Shown here piece after piece: positions 24,993-36,599 of a DNA stretch of 64,000 bases (position 1 is its first letter; each line of letters starts with the position of its first letter). Location of the stretch: the NCBI GenBank assembly GCA_015680685.1, contig MNCI01004126.1:877456-941455 (forward strand). Reading direction: 5' to 3'. Made by a program: the position numbers and the translations under genes. The notes under the pieces are model-generated. The model worked only from the letters and a program-made list of their open reading frames with translations, made no database searches and had not been told where the DNA came from. Source of the DNA: Gnetum montanum (taxonomy: Eukaryota > Streptophyta > Gnetopsida > Gnetales > Gnetaceae).

Positions 24993-25170
24993 TAATGTTC
25001 AAGGATCTACTATGTTCTCAGTCAATTACATATCAAAGGATTAATGTAATGGCTAGGTTGATAACTTTGATATAATTCTTTTATATAAAAAAGAATGTCC
25101 AAGAATCTAGTGTGATCTCACTAAATTTATGCATAAAAGGGTTAAGGTAATGGCTAGGTTGATATCTTTA
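24993..25170. repeat. Two-copy ~99-bp tandem repeat
   Basis: Copy one starts near 24993 (AATGTTCAAGGATCTACTATG) and copy two near 25092 (GAATGTCCAAGAATCTAGTGTG). Both end with AATGGCTAGGTTGATA. No coding content recognised. Confidence 0.65.
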
Positions 25171-25249
25171 ATAGATAATTATTTTTTAGATTATTTTTAA
25201 TTTTTAAAATTTTTCATGCGATCTATTTTGTCTTCACAAAGAGGTACTT

Positions 25250-27902
25250 CACAGGCAAATGCCTGAAGAAAGTCCAACATACTATAAGGACAAGAGGTAA
25301 GAAGGCAAACACAGGATCAACAATATTCTAGCTCCTAAGCAATTCTACAAGATGCTCAAAGAGAGTAGGATGAATATCATCGGCGTTCAAGAGAATCAAC
25401 CATGAGAGGCATGTCTATGTTGGAAGGCTTAGTTCAGATCATCCTTGATATGAAGTCCTCAGGACTTTAGTACATTGATGTAGTTGGTATGGATATAGAT
25501 GCATTTCAAGTTAATTCAACATCACCTTGACTTTATCATGAGTGGCAAGATCTATTATTATGAAGATGAAACTTTCTTTTATGTGTCACATGTTCAAGGT
25601 GCAATATCATCTATGGTTATTTACATAGGTGATTTTAGATTTCCATTGATAGAGAAGGTCCTAGGGGAGGCACTTGAAATGGTCATTGGTACCCATAGGA
25701 AATTTTTTGTTCATGCATCTTTAGATAAAAAAACATAGTTGCTCACCATGGTTCCTAAGGTAAAGTTAGATACCACTGGTTGGCCTTCCAGGAACTTCAT
25801 CCATGAACGAAGAGTTTTGTGGATCTTTTGGTATGTCAAAATCTTAAGAAAAATGAAGAACAATAATGTTTGTATGATTGTTATGTGTATAGGATAAAAA
25901 CATGAAGACCATAAGAATAAATGAAAGAAAATTGAAAAACAAGGATGTCTGTGTGGTTGTAGATAAGAACCTACCAAACAAAAATGAAGACTCAAGGGAT
26001 GAGAGCTACAATGAGATGCCAAAGTGAAGTTTATAAGGACTTAAGTGGGAGCATAGATAAAAATGAAACCTAAAACAAAATAAAGAAGTTTCCAAGATCA
26101 AGGATGATTGATATCAATAAAAGGAAGCCTCGGGAAGCAAAGCCCAAAAAGTGAGAAGACGTCAACGAGAAGGAAAAGACATTTTGGTTGAGACACAAAT
26201 GAAATAGAGAAGACATTTAGCAAAAATTGTAGATGTCCACTATGTAAAGAATATGTATACATGTAGACATCTCCATTGTAAGAAATACATCTACCTAGAA
26301 TGTAGGTATGATGTAGAAAAACGTTCCAATCTTGAAGAAGATGTATCCAGTGACCATTACATAGTTGTCACATGAATTCCAAGGTGATTTCAAAAGCATC
26401 AAGACTATAAGAAGAAATCATTCTCTTGGGGAATGTGCAAGTGTTGAATGCAAGAAAGTGTTAACATCAACCAATCATTGTACATATTATTCTACTATAC
26501 TTTTGTGTCTCATTCTACTATCTTTTGTAATGTTGTGGTGATTTGTTGTGTTGTACCTCAAAGTATAAGGACTAGCAAATTAGTTGCATCCTTTCCTTGT
26601 AATTATTGTTTCTCTTTTGTTGCCTTGTAGGGTTGATGTGCTTCTTGCAAGAAAGCATCATCCTTAAGCTTGTTGGAATCCTACGAGATTGAGTGTTGTT
26701 GTAGCACCATAACACCTTGAAGTTGAGCTCAAGTTGTAAAGGTTGTGGGATCCTAGAAACCACATTCTAAGCTTGTTGGAACCTTGTTGGTTTAGTTGGA
26801 TTCATGGCACCAAATCACTCTAGAGTGGACCTTAGATTTGTATAGGGTGTGATACCCTTCAAATCATATTTTGAGAGGAATAAAGTCCAGAGGTGTGCAA
26901 GTGATCTACCCTTTTAGTGTGGACTACCCAAGTTGGTAAACCACATTAATATTAGTTGTGTTCTTTGTGGCTGAAAATTTTAATTTGGGAAACATATTCA
27001 CATCCCCTTTCTAAGTTCAATGATCCTCAAGTTCTTGTGAGGTCTATTCATACCAATCTCCTTGTTGTCACTCATCAAAAACATGTTATGTGTTTCTCAT
27101 CAATGGTTCTATGTGATTTGAAGGAAGACTGTTCACTGAACTACCCCCACATTTTACTCAAGAGGATGTAAATCCTTAGCAAGGATGCATTAACAATTCC
27201 ATTGCATTTAGTTACATCTACTCCTTTTAGGCTTTGGTAGATTCCACCTCCTAATCATGATGTAAAGGAGATGTAGGTATTCAATGAGGACTAGTTGCCT
27301 CATTTGAGATGTGCATTTTATACTCAACAAGTTCCTAAGACTTATTTTAATGATTTGGTATGGCTCCCTAATTCTTGAATGCCACAAGATGGTGACAAGG
27401 CTAGATGGAATGTGTACTACGATGAAGGTGATTAACCCCATGCTATCTGTGTTCATCGATAGTAGGAGAAATAGTTTGGAGATGGGGATGTCATTTTTCA
27501 ATACTTGGAGGCAATGAAGTCTAGGATAAAAACATGCATAGATAGTCTTTCTATGAGGATTTATGCATTTGAGTCTCAAATGCTTCAAGGTTCTAGCTAC
27601 CTAAAGAGAGACAAACTTCTCTTGCCATTAACTTAGAAACAATAGCTAAATATAGATTTTAGTAGTTGAGGGCATTATGTAGAGACATTAGTTTAGGAAA
27701 GTAGTTGGAGGATATTCCTGATCTTGAGTTGATGGGCATTGCCACACCAGAGCTTGTAGTAGAGGTAAGACCATCAAATATGGCTCAGAAGGCAGATAAC
27801 CCTACTGAGCAAGTTGATGACACAATGACTAAGGATGATTTCATTGACACTAGAGCTACAAAAGTAATGGAGGAAGATACCCATGTGGAGGGCACTGAAT
27901 AG
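25250..27902 (+). pseudogene. Unidentified decayed plus-strand ORF
   Basis: I do not recognise this gene. Coherent open pieces are 25499-25738 (FIMSGKIYYYEDETFFYVSH, then VIYIGDFRFPLIEKVLGEAL), a continuation past a stop with PKVKLDTTGWPSRNFIHERR near 25760-25820, a middle part near 27310-27590 (DGDKARWNVYYDEGD; YLEAMKSRIKTCIDSLSMRI), and an acidic tail at 27705-27902 ending VMEEDTHVEGTE. The segment 26040-26940 between them looks non-coding. The composition and spacing suggest one decayed gene, possibly of transposon origin. Shared ancestry of the pieces is inferred only from strand and order. Confidence 0.35.
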
Positions 27903-29400
27903 AGTCATTAACTCTTTTTTTACTTTTTTGAAAACCATGTACATTGCTCTAGTTTTTAACATAATTAATAGATTCTTACTTAACTCTTTATCATGTTATT
28001 TTTTCATTTGATGCATCATTTTTATATAGAAAATTTTGATATGAGGTAATTAAAGTTAAAGACGTTGACCATTTCTACATTTCCTAATATTTGTTTTTCA
28101 ATTGGAATCATTCTAAATATGTCATAAAAACTTAAATTACTTTATCATAAATAAGTAAAAGGTTGTTTATATTCCTCATTTCTAAATTTGGGAGAACAAT
28201 TTACAATCCAAGTTGATAATATGTGATGCCTACATTTATTGAACATCAACTTTGAACATAGTGTGAGAACCCACGACTCACATGACCTCGCTGTGTAGAT
28301 TTCTCTAAAGTCATGTAATTTTCAATTTCTTGCAACCAAATATGTATAATAATGTAACATGCATGATACTCACATTATTTTATTTGACTAAGAAAGCATC
28401 AAAATCATGTGGACTATAGATAATTACACTATCAAAAATCCATTTTTGTTAGTAACTGTAACTATATGCATAATGCAGCCAGTCATATTATGAACTATGG
28501 CTTATTATTTAGAATTATGAACATTGATACCATGTGCATCACATCTGCTTGCACTATTAATATTTGCTACTATTATGAACTACAATATCATGAAAGATGC
28601 ATAACCTCACAATATGTTTACATTCAAAGATTTGTCTCACCATTCTGTGCCTCAAATCATCTCACATTGGTAAAATAGGTCATTGTTTCAAAATGTGATG
28701 ACATGAAAATTGCATTTATGTAGCACCAAAAAATTTCTTTATGAGTTATGAGACCTTGCATTAAAATAATTTAACACTACATGTGCAAGCGTGCAACACT
28801 GGTTTCACAATCCATCACATCTTTATGACTTGCGAAACATCACATCATTTATTTAGAAACCTGTGATGACATGTGTGTCACATTCTTCTAGAAATTCTTG
28901 ATTATTGTTTTGCTATGAGAACCATTCACACTGATTCATAGCCAAATAACATACATAGTTTTAATGTACTGTAAGAGACTACTAATCACATGTACTCACA
29001 TGTTAGTCATTGATGATGGACTATGATATGCATTGATTCATAGTTGATCATGAAACAAGTAAAAAATTGATTAACACTTTATAATTAGGCAACTTATAGA
29101 AAAAAGCCTATGAAATGCATATTTTGTATAGCTATTATGCAAGCTTGTTTTTTTAATGGGAATGATATTTTGAATACTTATGGAACCTTAAATATTATAG
29201 ATTTTATTTTTAAGATTTCAAAAAATAATAAACATTAAATGGAACAAAGAAACACCCTATATATTTCCAATTGAAAACCCTAAAATAAATACATAGTTAT
29301 TCCATGTATATAAAATTTACATTTCATTGAAGACTGCAAATTGGCATTTACATCATTGCATTTTATTTACATTATGCTCATTACAATCCTCACTTACAAG
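27903..29400. other. Non-coding interval with a repeat shared with 45.4 kb
   Basis: No gene recognised. A ~50-bp stretch at 28158-28211 (TATTCCTCATTTCTAAATTT then GGGAG-ACAATTTACAATCC) has a direct-orientation counterpart at 45415-45470. Both are followed by several loosely repeated ACTCACATG(A/T)CCTC words. Confidence 0.45.
28158..28211 (+). repeat. Direct repeat flanking the Ulp1-like gene (left)
   Basis: Matches 45415-45470 in the same orientation with a few mismatches. The shared core is CAATTTACAATCCAA, preceded by TTGGGAG. Its position outside the Ulp1-like gene suggests a terminal or subterminal repeat of an old transposon. Confidence 0.45.
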
Positions 29401-29910
29401 ATGCTGCACATATACTTTTATCCATGGTTGTTCAAGAACTAAACAACTAAGAATTTCCTACATCATGGTATTTCAATACATGGAAACAAACTCACTACTA
29501 AAATTTATGTCTTTTTCAAATAGTAAATGATGCATGTACATTATTGTATACATGCTACAATCATATCCATTTTCTTAAGTAGGAATACCCTATGTTGCCA
29601 CTATATTCCATTTTGAAGGTAACTTCTTTCACTTTCCCTTCATCTCAGTTGTGCTCTCACCCATTGAAGAATCACCTTTCCATAGAAATTCAACAAGCCT
29701 TGACATTAACTTTTGAATAGCATCTAGATGTTGAAGAGAAGGTAAGTAATCATACACAAACATTGTTTTTGTAGATTTATCTACAACCACAAGTACCCAA
29801 TGCCCATCAATATTGAATGGAATGTAAAATAATGGTTGTTCTGATTCAAGAAATTCATCCCAGTAAATTTTTTTCACCTCTTCAATAAAATCCTTCTCTA
29901 CCATGAATAT
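29400..29910 (-). pseudogene. Ulp1/C48-type cysteine protease domain, C-terminal part
   Basis: SUMO-protease-like (C48) catalytic domain. Visible in order on the minus strand are YIPFNIDGHWVLVVVDKS with the catalytic His and MFVYDYLPSL with the Asp. After in-frame TGA (29629-29631), TAG and TAA codons comes ENGYDCSMYTMMYM with the catalytic Cys codon at 29557-29559. The normal glutamine of the oxyanion hole may be one of the lost codons just upstream. All pieces are in one phase. The domain starts abruptly at 29910 because element A is inserted there, and its N-terminal half is at 42725-43047. Ulp1 domains are frequent in plant MULE and CACTA transposons, so this is more likely a transposon gene than a host SUMO protease. 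Confidence 0.75.
29906..29910. repeat. Target site duplication of element A (left)
   Basis: AATAT directly before the LTR, matching AATAC (42725-42729) after the 3' LTR at four of five bases. It lies inside the Ulp1-like coding frame. Confidence 0.7.
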
Positions 29911-30687
29911 TGATGAGCTGTAATATCGCATACATGATATCGTAGCCTACTGTTATGCCTATCAATAAGAGGCAGCTTTCCCTTGTTCAATCATCTAGAG
30001 TTAGTCCCTTAGGCAAAATATAGTAGCTTTACCATTCTAGAGTTAGAATAACTTCCATGTGCCCATAGTAGGAGTCTCAAAGTGAACAAATCTTTATTTG
30101 AGCAAAATGTACCTGAGCACATATTTGTGTACGGCAATAAAGATGAACTTTCTGATAAACCTTGCAGCATATGGACTAAGCTAAATAGGATTTAATTATT
30201 GTTAAATATTTAAATGTTTTTCTAGATAACTAATCTCTCTCAACCCTTGACTCTCCTAGTTAAGTGCATTTAGTACAACTGCTTCAAGCACATGTGTAAC
30301 GCTTGGTAACCTAGTAACGAGTAGCGTTTGGTAATCCTAGTAGCATTGCAATGGTTCAGGGTATGTGCAGAAAGTGGGGATGGATACTGGTGCTGGGATA
30401 ATTAGAACTTATTTAATGAATGGTTAATGAAATTTATTCATTTAGTCTCTTCACCTTTCCCTTATTTTCATAGGAGTTAAAAAGATAAAAGATATAAAAA
30501 TCATACACCTCAGGCTTACTTAACCATACAACCGTGACAATACAAGTAAGTCTAGGAAGACAACGATTGATTAACATTAAGTGTTCCATTAGGGCACATA
30601 AGCACTTAGTCCTTGGAGTTCAACCAAATCGCATGTGAGATGCTCATATTCGTATGGTTGAGTGTAGGGGTACCTTGGCACTCATCA
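29911..30687 (+). repeat. 5' LTR of element A
   Basis: Starts TGATGAG, ends CTCATCA, 777 bp. Homologous to 41915-42724, but it lacks about 35 bp of U3, including several GATATC repeats. The TATA region reads TCAATAAG instead of TATAAATAG, so this promoter copy is probably damaged. AATAAA near 30136 is retained. Confidence 0.9.
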
Positions 30688-30688
30688 T

Positions 30689-30706
30689 TGGCACCGTTGC
30701 CGGGGA
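30689..30706 (+). promoter_or_regulatory. Primer binding site (tRNA-Asp type) of element A
   Basis: TGGCACCGTTGCCGGGGA begins one base after the 5' LTR. It differs at one base from the complement of the 3' end of plant tRNA-Asp (TGGCGCCGTTGCCGGGGA). This is the best preserved primer site in the window. Confidence 0.88.
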
Positions 30707-30835
30707 CTTAGTTATTTGTGCGCTATGTAGAACATAGGAGATCATTCATATCATTGGGAGCTAGAACGAACCCTTAGGGTTGATCAAAAGGAAAAAAATA
30801 AGATAATAGTAAATTATGCATTGAAAAAAACCAAA

Positions 30836-31985
30836 ATGTCTTCCTCTTCATACAAAAGCACTTCACCGCCTAGGACTCACACAAGAGACAGTCGGTGGCA
30901 CAACACGTGTAACCAAGATCTATCAGTTCCTTAAAACTTCCATGTGGTATATATTCATCATGATGAGTATATACTCAACTTTACCTTTATTCTCCATCAA
31001 GATGAACAATTGCATTGGAGAGACTTGGAGGGTAACATAGTGTTGCCTCCAAACAGAGAAGCCCCCGACATGCTCCTTCATGCTCTAGATAGTAGATTTA
31101 AAATTGTTCTCAAAATCATAGAGGTGTCTAAGGAGAAAAGTAGTGACTATGATAAAAAGAAAAAGAGTGATTTGGACCATGCACATAACAAAAGTAAGGG
31201 TAAAATGGCTATCACTAAAGAGGTTGTGGATTTTGACATGGGCAATGATGATGGATATGAGATATTCCAATATGACCATCCTAAGGGATGTTGCCCAGTA
31301 ATCTCACACCTGCAAGAGTTTGGGGTGTATGCACTTAACCCACAACATAACAAACAACAAGCACCCTGAAGGTTAACTTATCCTCAAGGTAACCCAAGGA
31401 AGTTCCACCAACCCTTAATGTATTATCCAAGTGGAACTCCACCACAACCTATTGAGCAACACCAGTAGTGGCAATGCCCACAGTCATGGGGGATTCCACC
31501 GCCTAGGCAACAATACCCTTATCAGAAATTGGATCCATATGGCTATTACGTGTAGAAGCCAGTCTCTCCAAGTGACTCTATTAGTCACACGACCCCACAA
31601 TGTCACTACCAAGCTCGGGAGTATTATAGGACTCCTTCTCCTGGGAGAGACACACCACATACATACCATCCTCCAAACCCATCTGTGACTCTTACACCGA
31701 TAGCTCCATTACCACCCTCGCCAACAATGCAAGGAGTATTCCACACTCAACCATAGCAACCCAATGTCATGAGGGCTATGAATCCTCAACCCTCAGTTGG
31801 TTCTAATAATATTTTGCTGAAAAAACCTTTCTTCAGAACCAAGAATCAAAGTAAGCCCTCACCATCACAAGAGGTTGAACATCTAAACACCTACATACCA
31901 AATAAGGTTTCGAGATCTCCTTCAACCCAAAAATTGAGCTTAATGCACATAGTTATGTTAACACATGCCATTACTGACTAGATTA
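30836..31985 (+). pseudogene. gag of element A, internally deleted
   Basis: Nucleocapsid/capsid precursor. The start ATG is at 30836. The N-terminal segment (FTFILHQDEQLHWRDLEGNI) matches element B gag. At about 31085 it jumps to LDSRFKIVLKIIEVSKEK, which in element B lies far downstream, so the whole capsid core is missing. The rest includes a zinc-knuckle-like YDHPKGCCPVISHLQEFGVY (31260-31330) and a Pro/Gln/Tyr-rich tail. The longest open piece is 30944-31369. TGA at 31367-31369 and later stops break the frame. Confidence 0.78.
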
Positions 31986-31987
31986 AG

Positions 31988-32545
31988 ATGGGCCACCTTC
32001 CTAGGAAATTCGTTGATCCTGGAATTCCTCTAATCTATCTCCAAGTCACTAGGAATGAACCTTGTAAAGCTCTTCTGGACTCAGGTTCCAAAGTCAACTT
32101 GATACCACAAGAAATGTATAAAGCCTGGAACTTGCCTCCACTAAAGAAGAGCAATATTCACTTAGAGATAGCTAACCAATCCATCACCGTTTCCTTTGGA
32201 CTAGTTGAGGACATCATTACCACTGTGTGTGGGTGGTCATACCCAGCTGATTTTCTAGTGATACAAGTCAACAATGACATAGGCGACTTCCCAATAATAA
32301 CGGGAAGGGCATGGCTAAGTACCATGAATGCATGCCTAGGAATCTGTGATCTTTCCTTGGAAATATCTAAGGAAAATACTTGTGGGAAGATCGAGAAGAA
32401 GAAAATTCCATGCACTACATACAAGGATACGAGATGTGATTGCATACAGGAATGTTTAGCATTTCTTGCATGCAACCGGTGTGCACCAGAGGTTAACATC
32501 CAAAGATGCTTGTATGTAGCAACCACACAACAAGAAAACACCTAG
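31988..32545 (+). CDS. Aspartic protease ORF of element A
   Basis: An open frame of 185 codons, the best preserved coding piece of the group. It would cleave the Gag precursor. The active-site motif LLDSGS has its Asp codon at 32078-32080, where retroviral and Ty3 proteases have D(T/S)G. Downstream are CGWSYPADFLVIQV and DFPIITGRAWLST, the latter in the position of the conserved C-terminal Gly-Arg motif. The residue-145 to 175 region is Cys-rich (CIQECLAFLACNRCAPEV). The same ORF, broken, is in elements B, C and D. ATG at 31988 is in frame with no upstream gag continuity, so translation probably needed readthrough or the polyprotein frame. Confidence 0.75.
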   Translation: MGHLPRKFVDPGIPLIYLQVTRNEPCKALLDSGSKVNLIPQEMYKAWNLPPLKKSNIHLEIANQSITVSFGLVEDIITTVCGWSYPADFLVIQVNNDIGDFPIITGRAWLSTMNACLGICDLSLEISKENTCGKIEKKKIPCTTYKDTRCDCIQECLAFLACNRCAPEVNIQRCLYVATTQQENT

Positions 32546-32548
32546 TGG

Positions 32549-32836
32549 TTGATAGCTAATCAAGAGAGAAACTCACCAATATGCATGGAACTAACTTATG
32601 GAACAATGTGTGCACACATCAAAAGCATAGATGCACTAGAGTATCTGTGTCACCAACTTCCAACCCTTAATCTGAAAACACCAATTGGAGGAAGTTGGAA
32701 ACTCCTAGAAAATTCAAATGAGTACTCCGATAGAAGAATACTAGTCTATGTGCAACAGACCAAACCTTATCATAAACCTAGAATGGTCTATGCACATAGC
32801 ACATCAGAGAAACGACAATGTCACTCACCATTTTAG
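32549..32836 (+). pseudogene. Fused protease-tail / integrase-tail remnant of element A
   Basis: An open frame of 95 codons made of two parts that are 2.8 kb apart in element C. The first part (SIDALEYLCHQLPTL then GGSWKLLENSN) lies between protease and RT. The second part (LVYVQQTKPYHKPRMVYAHS) matches the extreme C-terminus of the element C integrase region (LVNVQQTKPFQELRIASTHA). RT, RNase H and most of integrase are absent, so this is a deletion junction near 32717-32740. Confidence 0.75.
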
Positions 32837-32983
32837 ATCTCTTCATTCCAACTTAGTCATGGGGGAGATGGTCACCTATGCTAATCAATCAAGGCCCTCA
32901 GTTTCTTTTTAAGTTTTTTTTTTTACACATTTTTGTTTTATAAATTTCTTTAACTTTTTTTATTTTGTGTTTTGCAACATCGT
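32837..32983 (+). other. Element A 3' non-coding region, left piece
   Basis: Starts with a PPT-like motif in CTTAGTCATGGGGGAGATGG (about 32851-32871) and a T-rich tract, matching element C at 3697-3790. It is cut by the insertion of element B after the ATCGT duplicate at 32979-32983 and resumes at 40122. Confidence 0.8.
32979..32983. repeat. Target site duplication of element B (left)
   Basis: ATCGT, identical to 40117-40121. Confidence 0.88.
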
Positions 32984-33884
32984 TGATGAGTGGCGAGGTA
33001 CCCCTACACTCAACCATACGAAACGAGCGTAGCACACATGATCCAGTCAAACTCCACAGATTAAATGCCTAAATGCCCCATGGAACACTTGGGGTTAATC
33101 ATTCATTTTCTCCCCAAACTTACTTGTTGTTGTCATGGTGTATGGTTAAGTAAGTCCGAGGTATATGATTTTTTTGGTCTTTTCTGATTTTCTGTCTTCT
33201 ACGCTAAGAGCAAAGGGTTGAGAAACTAGCTAACTCTAACTAATGTCCTAAGTCTAAATTAACTAGTGTTAGCATCCATTCCCACTTATCGTACACACCC
33301 TGAACTGTGCAATTCTGGCTACCAAATGCTAATCATTACCGAGATCACCACACATAACACACATGCTCGAAGTGGTTGTACTGAGGCACCTAACTAGCCT
33401 AGGTGTGATGATTAGCCAATTCCTTGACTATCCATACACATCCGTAGATGCTCATAATCAAGTTGTACTCATCCCATGTTCTAGGAGATAAGGGTGAGAG
33501 AATCTAATTGCGATGAGTAGCCGATTCCTTGGTTAGCCATACACATTCGTCAATGCTCGTAACCAAGTTGTACTCATGCTGCATTACTAGGAAAACAATA
33601 AATAACATGTAATAAACCTATTCCATACACTGCAAGGCTTATCCACAAAGCTCGTCTTTATTACCGTACACAAATTATTTTTAGGTACAAAGCTGCTCGA
33701 ATAAAGATACGTCCACTTGGGGACTCCTACTGCGGGCACATGGAAAAGTTCTATCTCTGGAGTGATTAAACTACCAGAGCTTCGCTACTTCTAGCCTAGG
33801 ATGAGAAATGAGGGGAGTGCTGCCTCTTATTTATAGATTTGGCAATGGACTGCGATATCGTGTACACGATATCATGTCTCATCA
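32984..33884 (-). repeat. 3' LTR of element B
   Basis: 901 bp. On the plus strand it starts TGATGAGTGGCGAGG and ends CTCATCA. Only two GATATC palindromes lie at the U3 end (33854-33873), compared with many in the sister LTR. The TATA region is TATAAATAAG (minus strand, around 33829). It is homologous to 39363-40116 over the sequenced part. Confidence 0.9.
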
Positions 33885-35794
33885 TACACCCATGACTAAA
33901 TGAAAAATCGTCCTCGAGTTCCTTACAATAATATTAGGTAGGTATGGAATTATTGAGGGAAATGGAACTAATGGGATGACATGTGAACAGATCATTATTA
34001 CAAGACTTGAAAAATTTGGTGTTCATGACAACAAGGGTGAACACCTTATTACAATGACATCAGGCCTTTGTTGGCAACTAAGAGAGAAAGAGAGAAAGAA
34101 AGAAGTGTTGCTGCTGCCAATGCCAAGATTGCACCTTCGTTGTCCATCCCGAAGCGCATCATCAATCTTGCTCCTTGCATAGTTGCTTCAACGCTGCTCC
34201 ATTTCAAATGTTTGCTCTAGATCTAGTCCATTGTTGTATGTCTGCCATCTGCACACACAATGCAATCATATATTAGCAAGGGTGATTGAATCATCATCTA
34301 ATTAATACCTTGCTTCAGTGTAGGTCCATTGGCTAGGTTGTGGTATGGCTGATATGGATCTGGGAATATGTGACTGATGACTACCGAAAGTGTAGGGGTT
34401 AGGAAGAAAATCAAAAATTTTTGGGCAGGGAGAAAATCAGAAAAATCAAGCCTCGTACCCCCATGACTAATCGCGAACCTTCGGTAGCGTTAGAATGGAG
34501 AAAGAGAAGGAGTAAGAAAGATAGATAAAAAATGACAACTATGGCATCAATGAAAGGGATGTCAAGATGGAAATGAATAAAATAAAATTAATTGCAAAAT
34601 GTTAAGGGAAAGAATTTAACTAATGCTCCAAATAGGAATGTCAGTGGGTCCTCCCCAAAGCAGGCTCATGCCCTTAATGCCTTGACAAACCCACATTCAA
34701 AGAGTCCGTAGGCCCTGGGAATGTCCATTGGAACAAGAGTTAAAGTCTTAACCGTAAGAATTTACCAAAAAGAAAACAATGCATCAACCAAAATATATAC
34801 ACTAATGATACAACGGGCAATGAGGTGAATAATGAGAGAAAAGGATGGAGAGAAGAGAAATGGAATGGAATCCCAAGAACAAGGTAGTGTACAGCCCCTT
34901 GTGTGTTTGATGATTAATGTGACTTGGCAAATCTCATTCCAACTTCAGCCTCAAACCATTCAGTTAATGTGACTTCACATCAATGCATTCAGTTAAACCA
35001 TCTACTTGGACAACAAGAATGCACTCTCCAAGAGCCACCACCATTTCGACGAAACAAAAGAGAGAATGGAAAGCGAGAAGGGCCTTAGTTAGAGGGAACA
35101 CTTTTGGTTCCATAACCAGTGCTTGTAGCCCAAATATTTATTTCGTCTAAGGGGTGTGCTTTGAATTCTCACTTGGTTTTTTTTTGTTTTGTGTTTTTAT
35201 GTGTGAGAACCACACCATGCAAAGACTTCTTTATTTTTATTGTCTTGGCTTCCGATAATTGGGTAACATCAGAATGGCAAGAAAACTCAAGAAGAAACAT
35301 TCAAGCACCCAAGAGAATGACCAACACAAAAGCATTAAGTTCCCTTGAAGTCAAACACTTTGCAATCCTTGAGTCCTTCCTTAGTTTGAGAAATGCCCAG
35401 TCACCGATTCATTTAAGTTCTTATTAAGAAGGGGACTATACATTTCCAAGCCAAGGGAAACCATAAAACTTGGTGGATGGATGGATGAAGTGGTCTCATT
35501 GCCTGCCATATCAAAAGAAACATACCTTAGTATCAACATTGTGACTTAAAGGTAAAAACCAAACATTAGCAATCAATATGAAAATAGTTCATACCATCAT
35601 GGAGAACACTTATTATGGGACAAACTTATAGGGTGGATCACACACACACATATAAAAAATGGAAAAAGTATAATGATGTTGTAAAATAAAAACTTAGAAA
35701 AGTTAAAGAAATTTGTAAAACAAAAATGTGTAAAAGAAAAACGTTGTAAAAAAAACATGTAAAAAAAACTTAAAAGAACTGAGGGCCCATATGA
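33885..35794 (-). other. Element B 3' non-coding region
   Basis: Begins next to the LTR with the PPT complement TACACCCATGACTAAATG. A second PPT-like motif (GATTAGTCATGGGGGTACGA on the minus strand) is at ~34448-34468. Shared blocks are TCCTCCCCAAAGCAGGCTCA at 34651, the TCCCTTGAAGTCAAACAC block at 35340, and TGGATGGATGGATGAAGTGG at 35471. An A-rich tract (35650-35775) and a third PPT-like motif (about 35814) close it at the coding boundary. No gene recognised. Confidence 0.7.
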
Positions 35795-36593
35795 TTAGCA
35801 TAGGTGGCCTTCTCCCCCATGATTGAGTTGTAAGGGAGAGATCTGAAATAATGAGCATTTGTTTGAATTTCGTAGAAGTGCCCAACTTCTCCCAATTGAT
35901 GATCTTAGATTGAGGGGTGGAAGTTGGCGACGCTCATATTTCAATGTGTCTATGCCTTCATTATGGGCATGGGTTTCCTCAATTCGTTCCATGCACATTT
36001 TTCTGCTCCTTCCAGTAGTTATTAACCACGGGGTGTCTACTACTTCTTGTGTGGTTGCTACATACATGCATCTTTGGTTCAAAGTTTCATGGGCACACTT
36101 GTTACATGGAGGCATTTCCTTCATGTCATCACCCAATGAATCATTGTATCTGATGCATGAAACTTTCCTTTTCTCGATTTTTCCACATATGTTTATCTTC
36201 AAAATTTCCAAGGAAAGATCACAGATCCTAAGGCATGCATCTACTCTACTAAGCCACGCCCTTTCCATTATAATTGGGAAGTCCCCTTCGTTATTGTTAA
36301 CTTCAATCACCAGAAAATCAGCTGGGTAAGACTAACCACACATAGTGGTAATGACGTCCTCCACCAATCCCAAGGGATTAGTGATGGACTAGTCTACCAG
36401 CTCTAGTTGGATGTTGCTCTTCTTAAGTTGGGGTAGGTTGCAGGTGTGATACATCTCTCGTGAAATTAAGTTGACTCCAGAACCTGAGTCAAGAAGAGCC
36501 CTATGTGGTTTATTTCTAGTGAGCTGCAAATAGATTAAGGGACTCCCAGGGTCAGTTAGTTTCCTAGGAAGGTGGCCTACCTTAATCTAGTCG
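35795..36593 (-). pseudogene. Aspartic protease relic of element B
   Basis: The longest open piece is 35795-36310, starting in the middle of the domain with DFLVIEVNNNEGDFPIIM and ERAWLSRVDACLRICDLSLE. Upstream pieces (SNIQLELVD, LGLVEDVITTMCG) are separated by stops. The active-site region lies near 36480-36510 and is disrupted. The C-terminal end (IGRSWALLRNSNK) joins directly to 3' non-coding sequence, marking the pol deletion. Confidence 0.78.
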
Positions 36594-36599
36594 GTTACG

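Noticed and set aside
35859-36329. 156-codon plus-strand frame
   Set aside because: Antisense to the element B protease.
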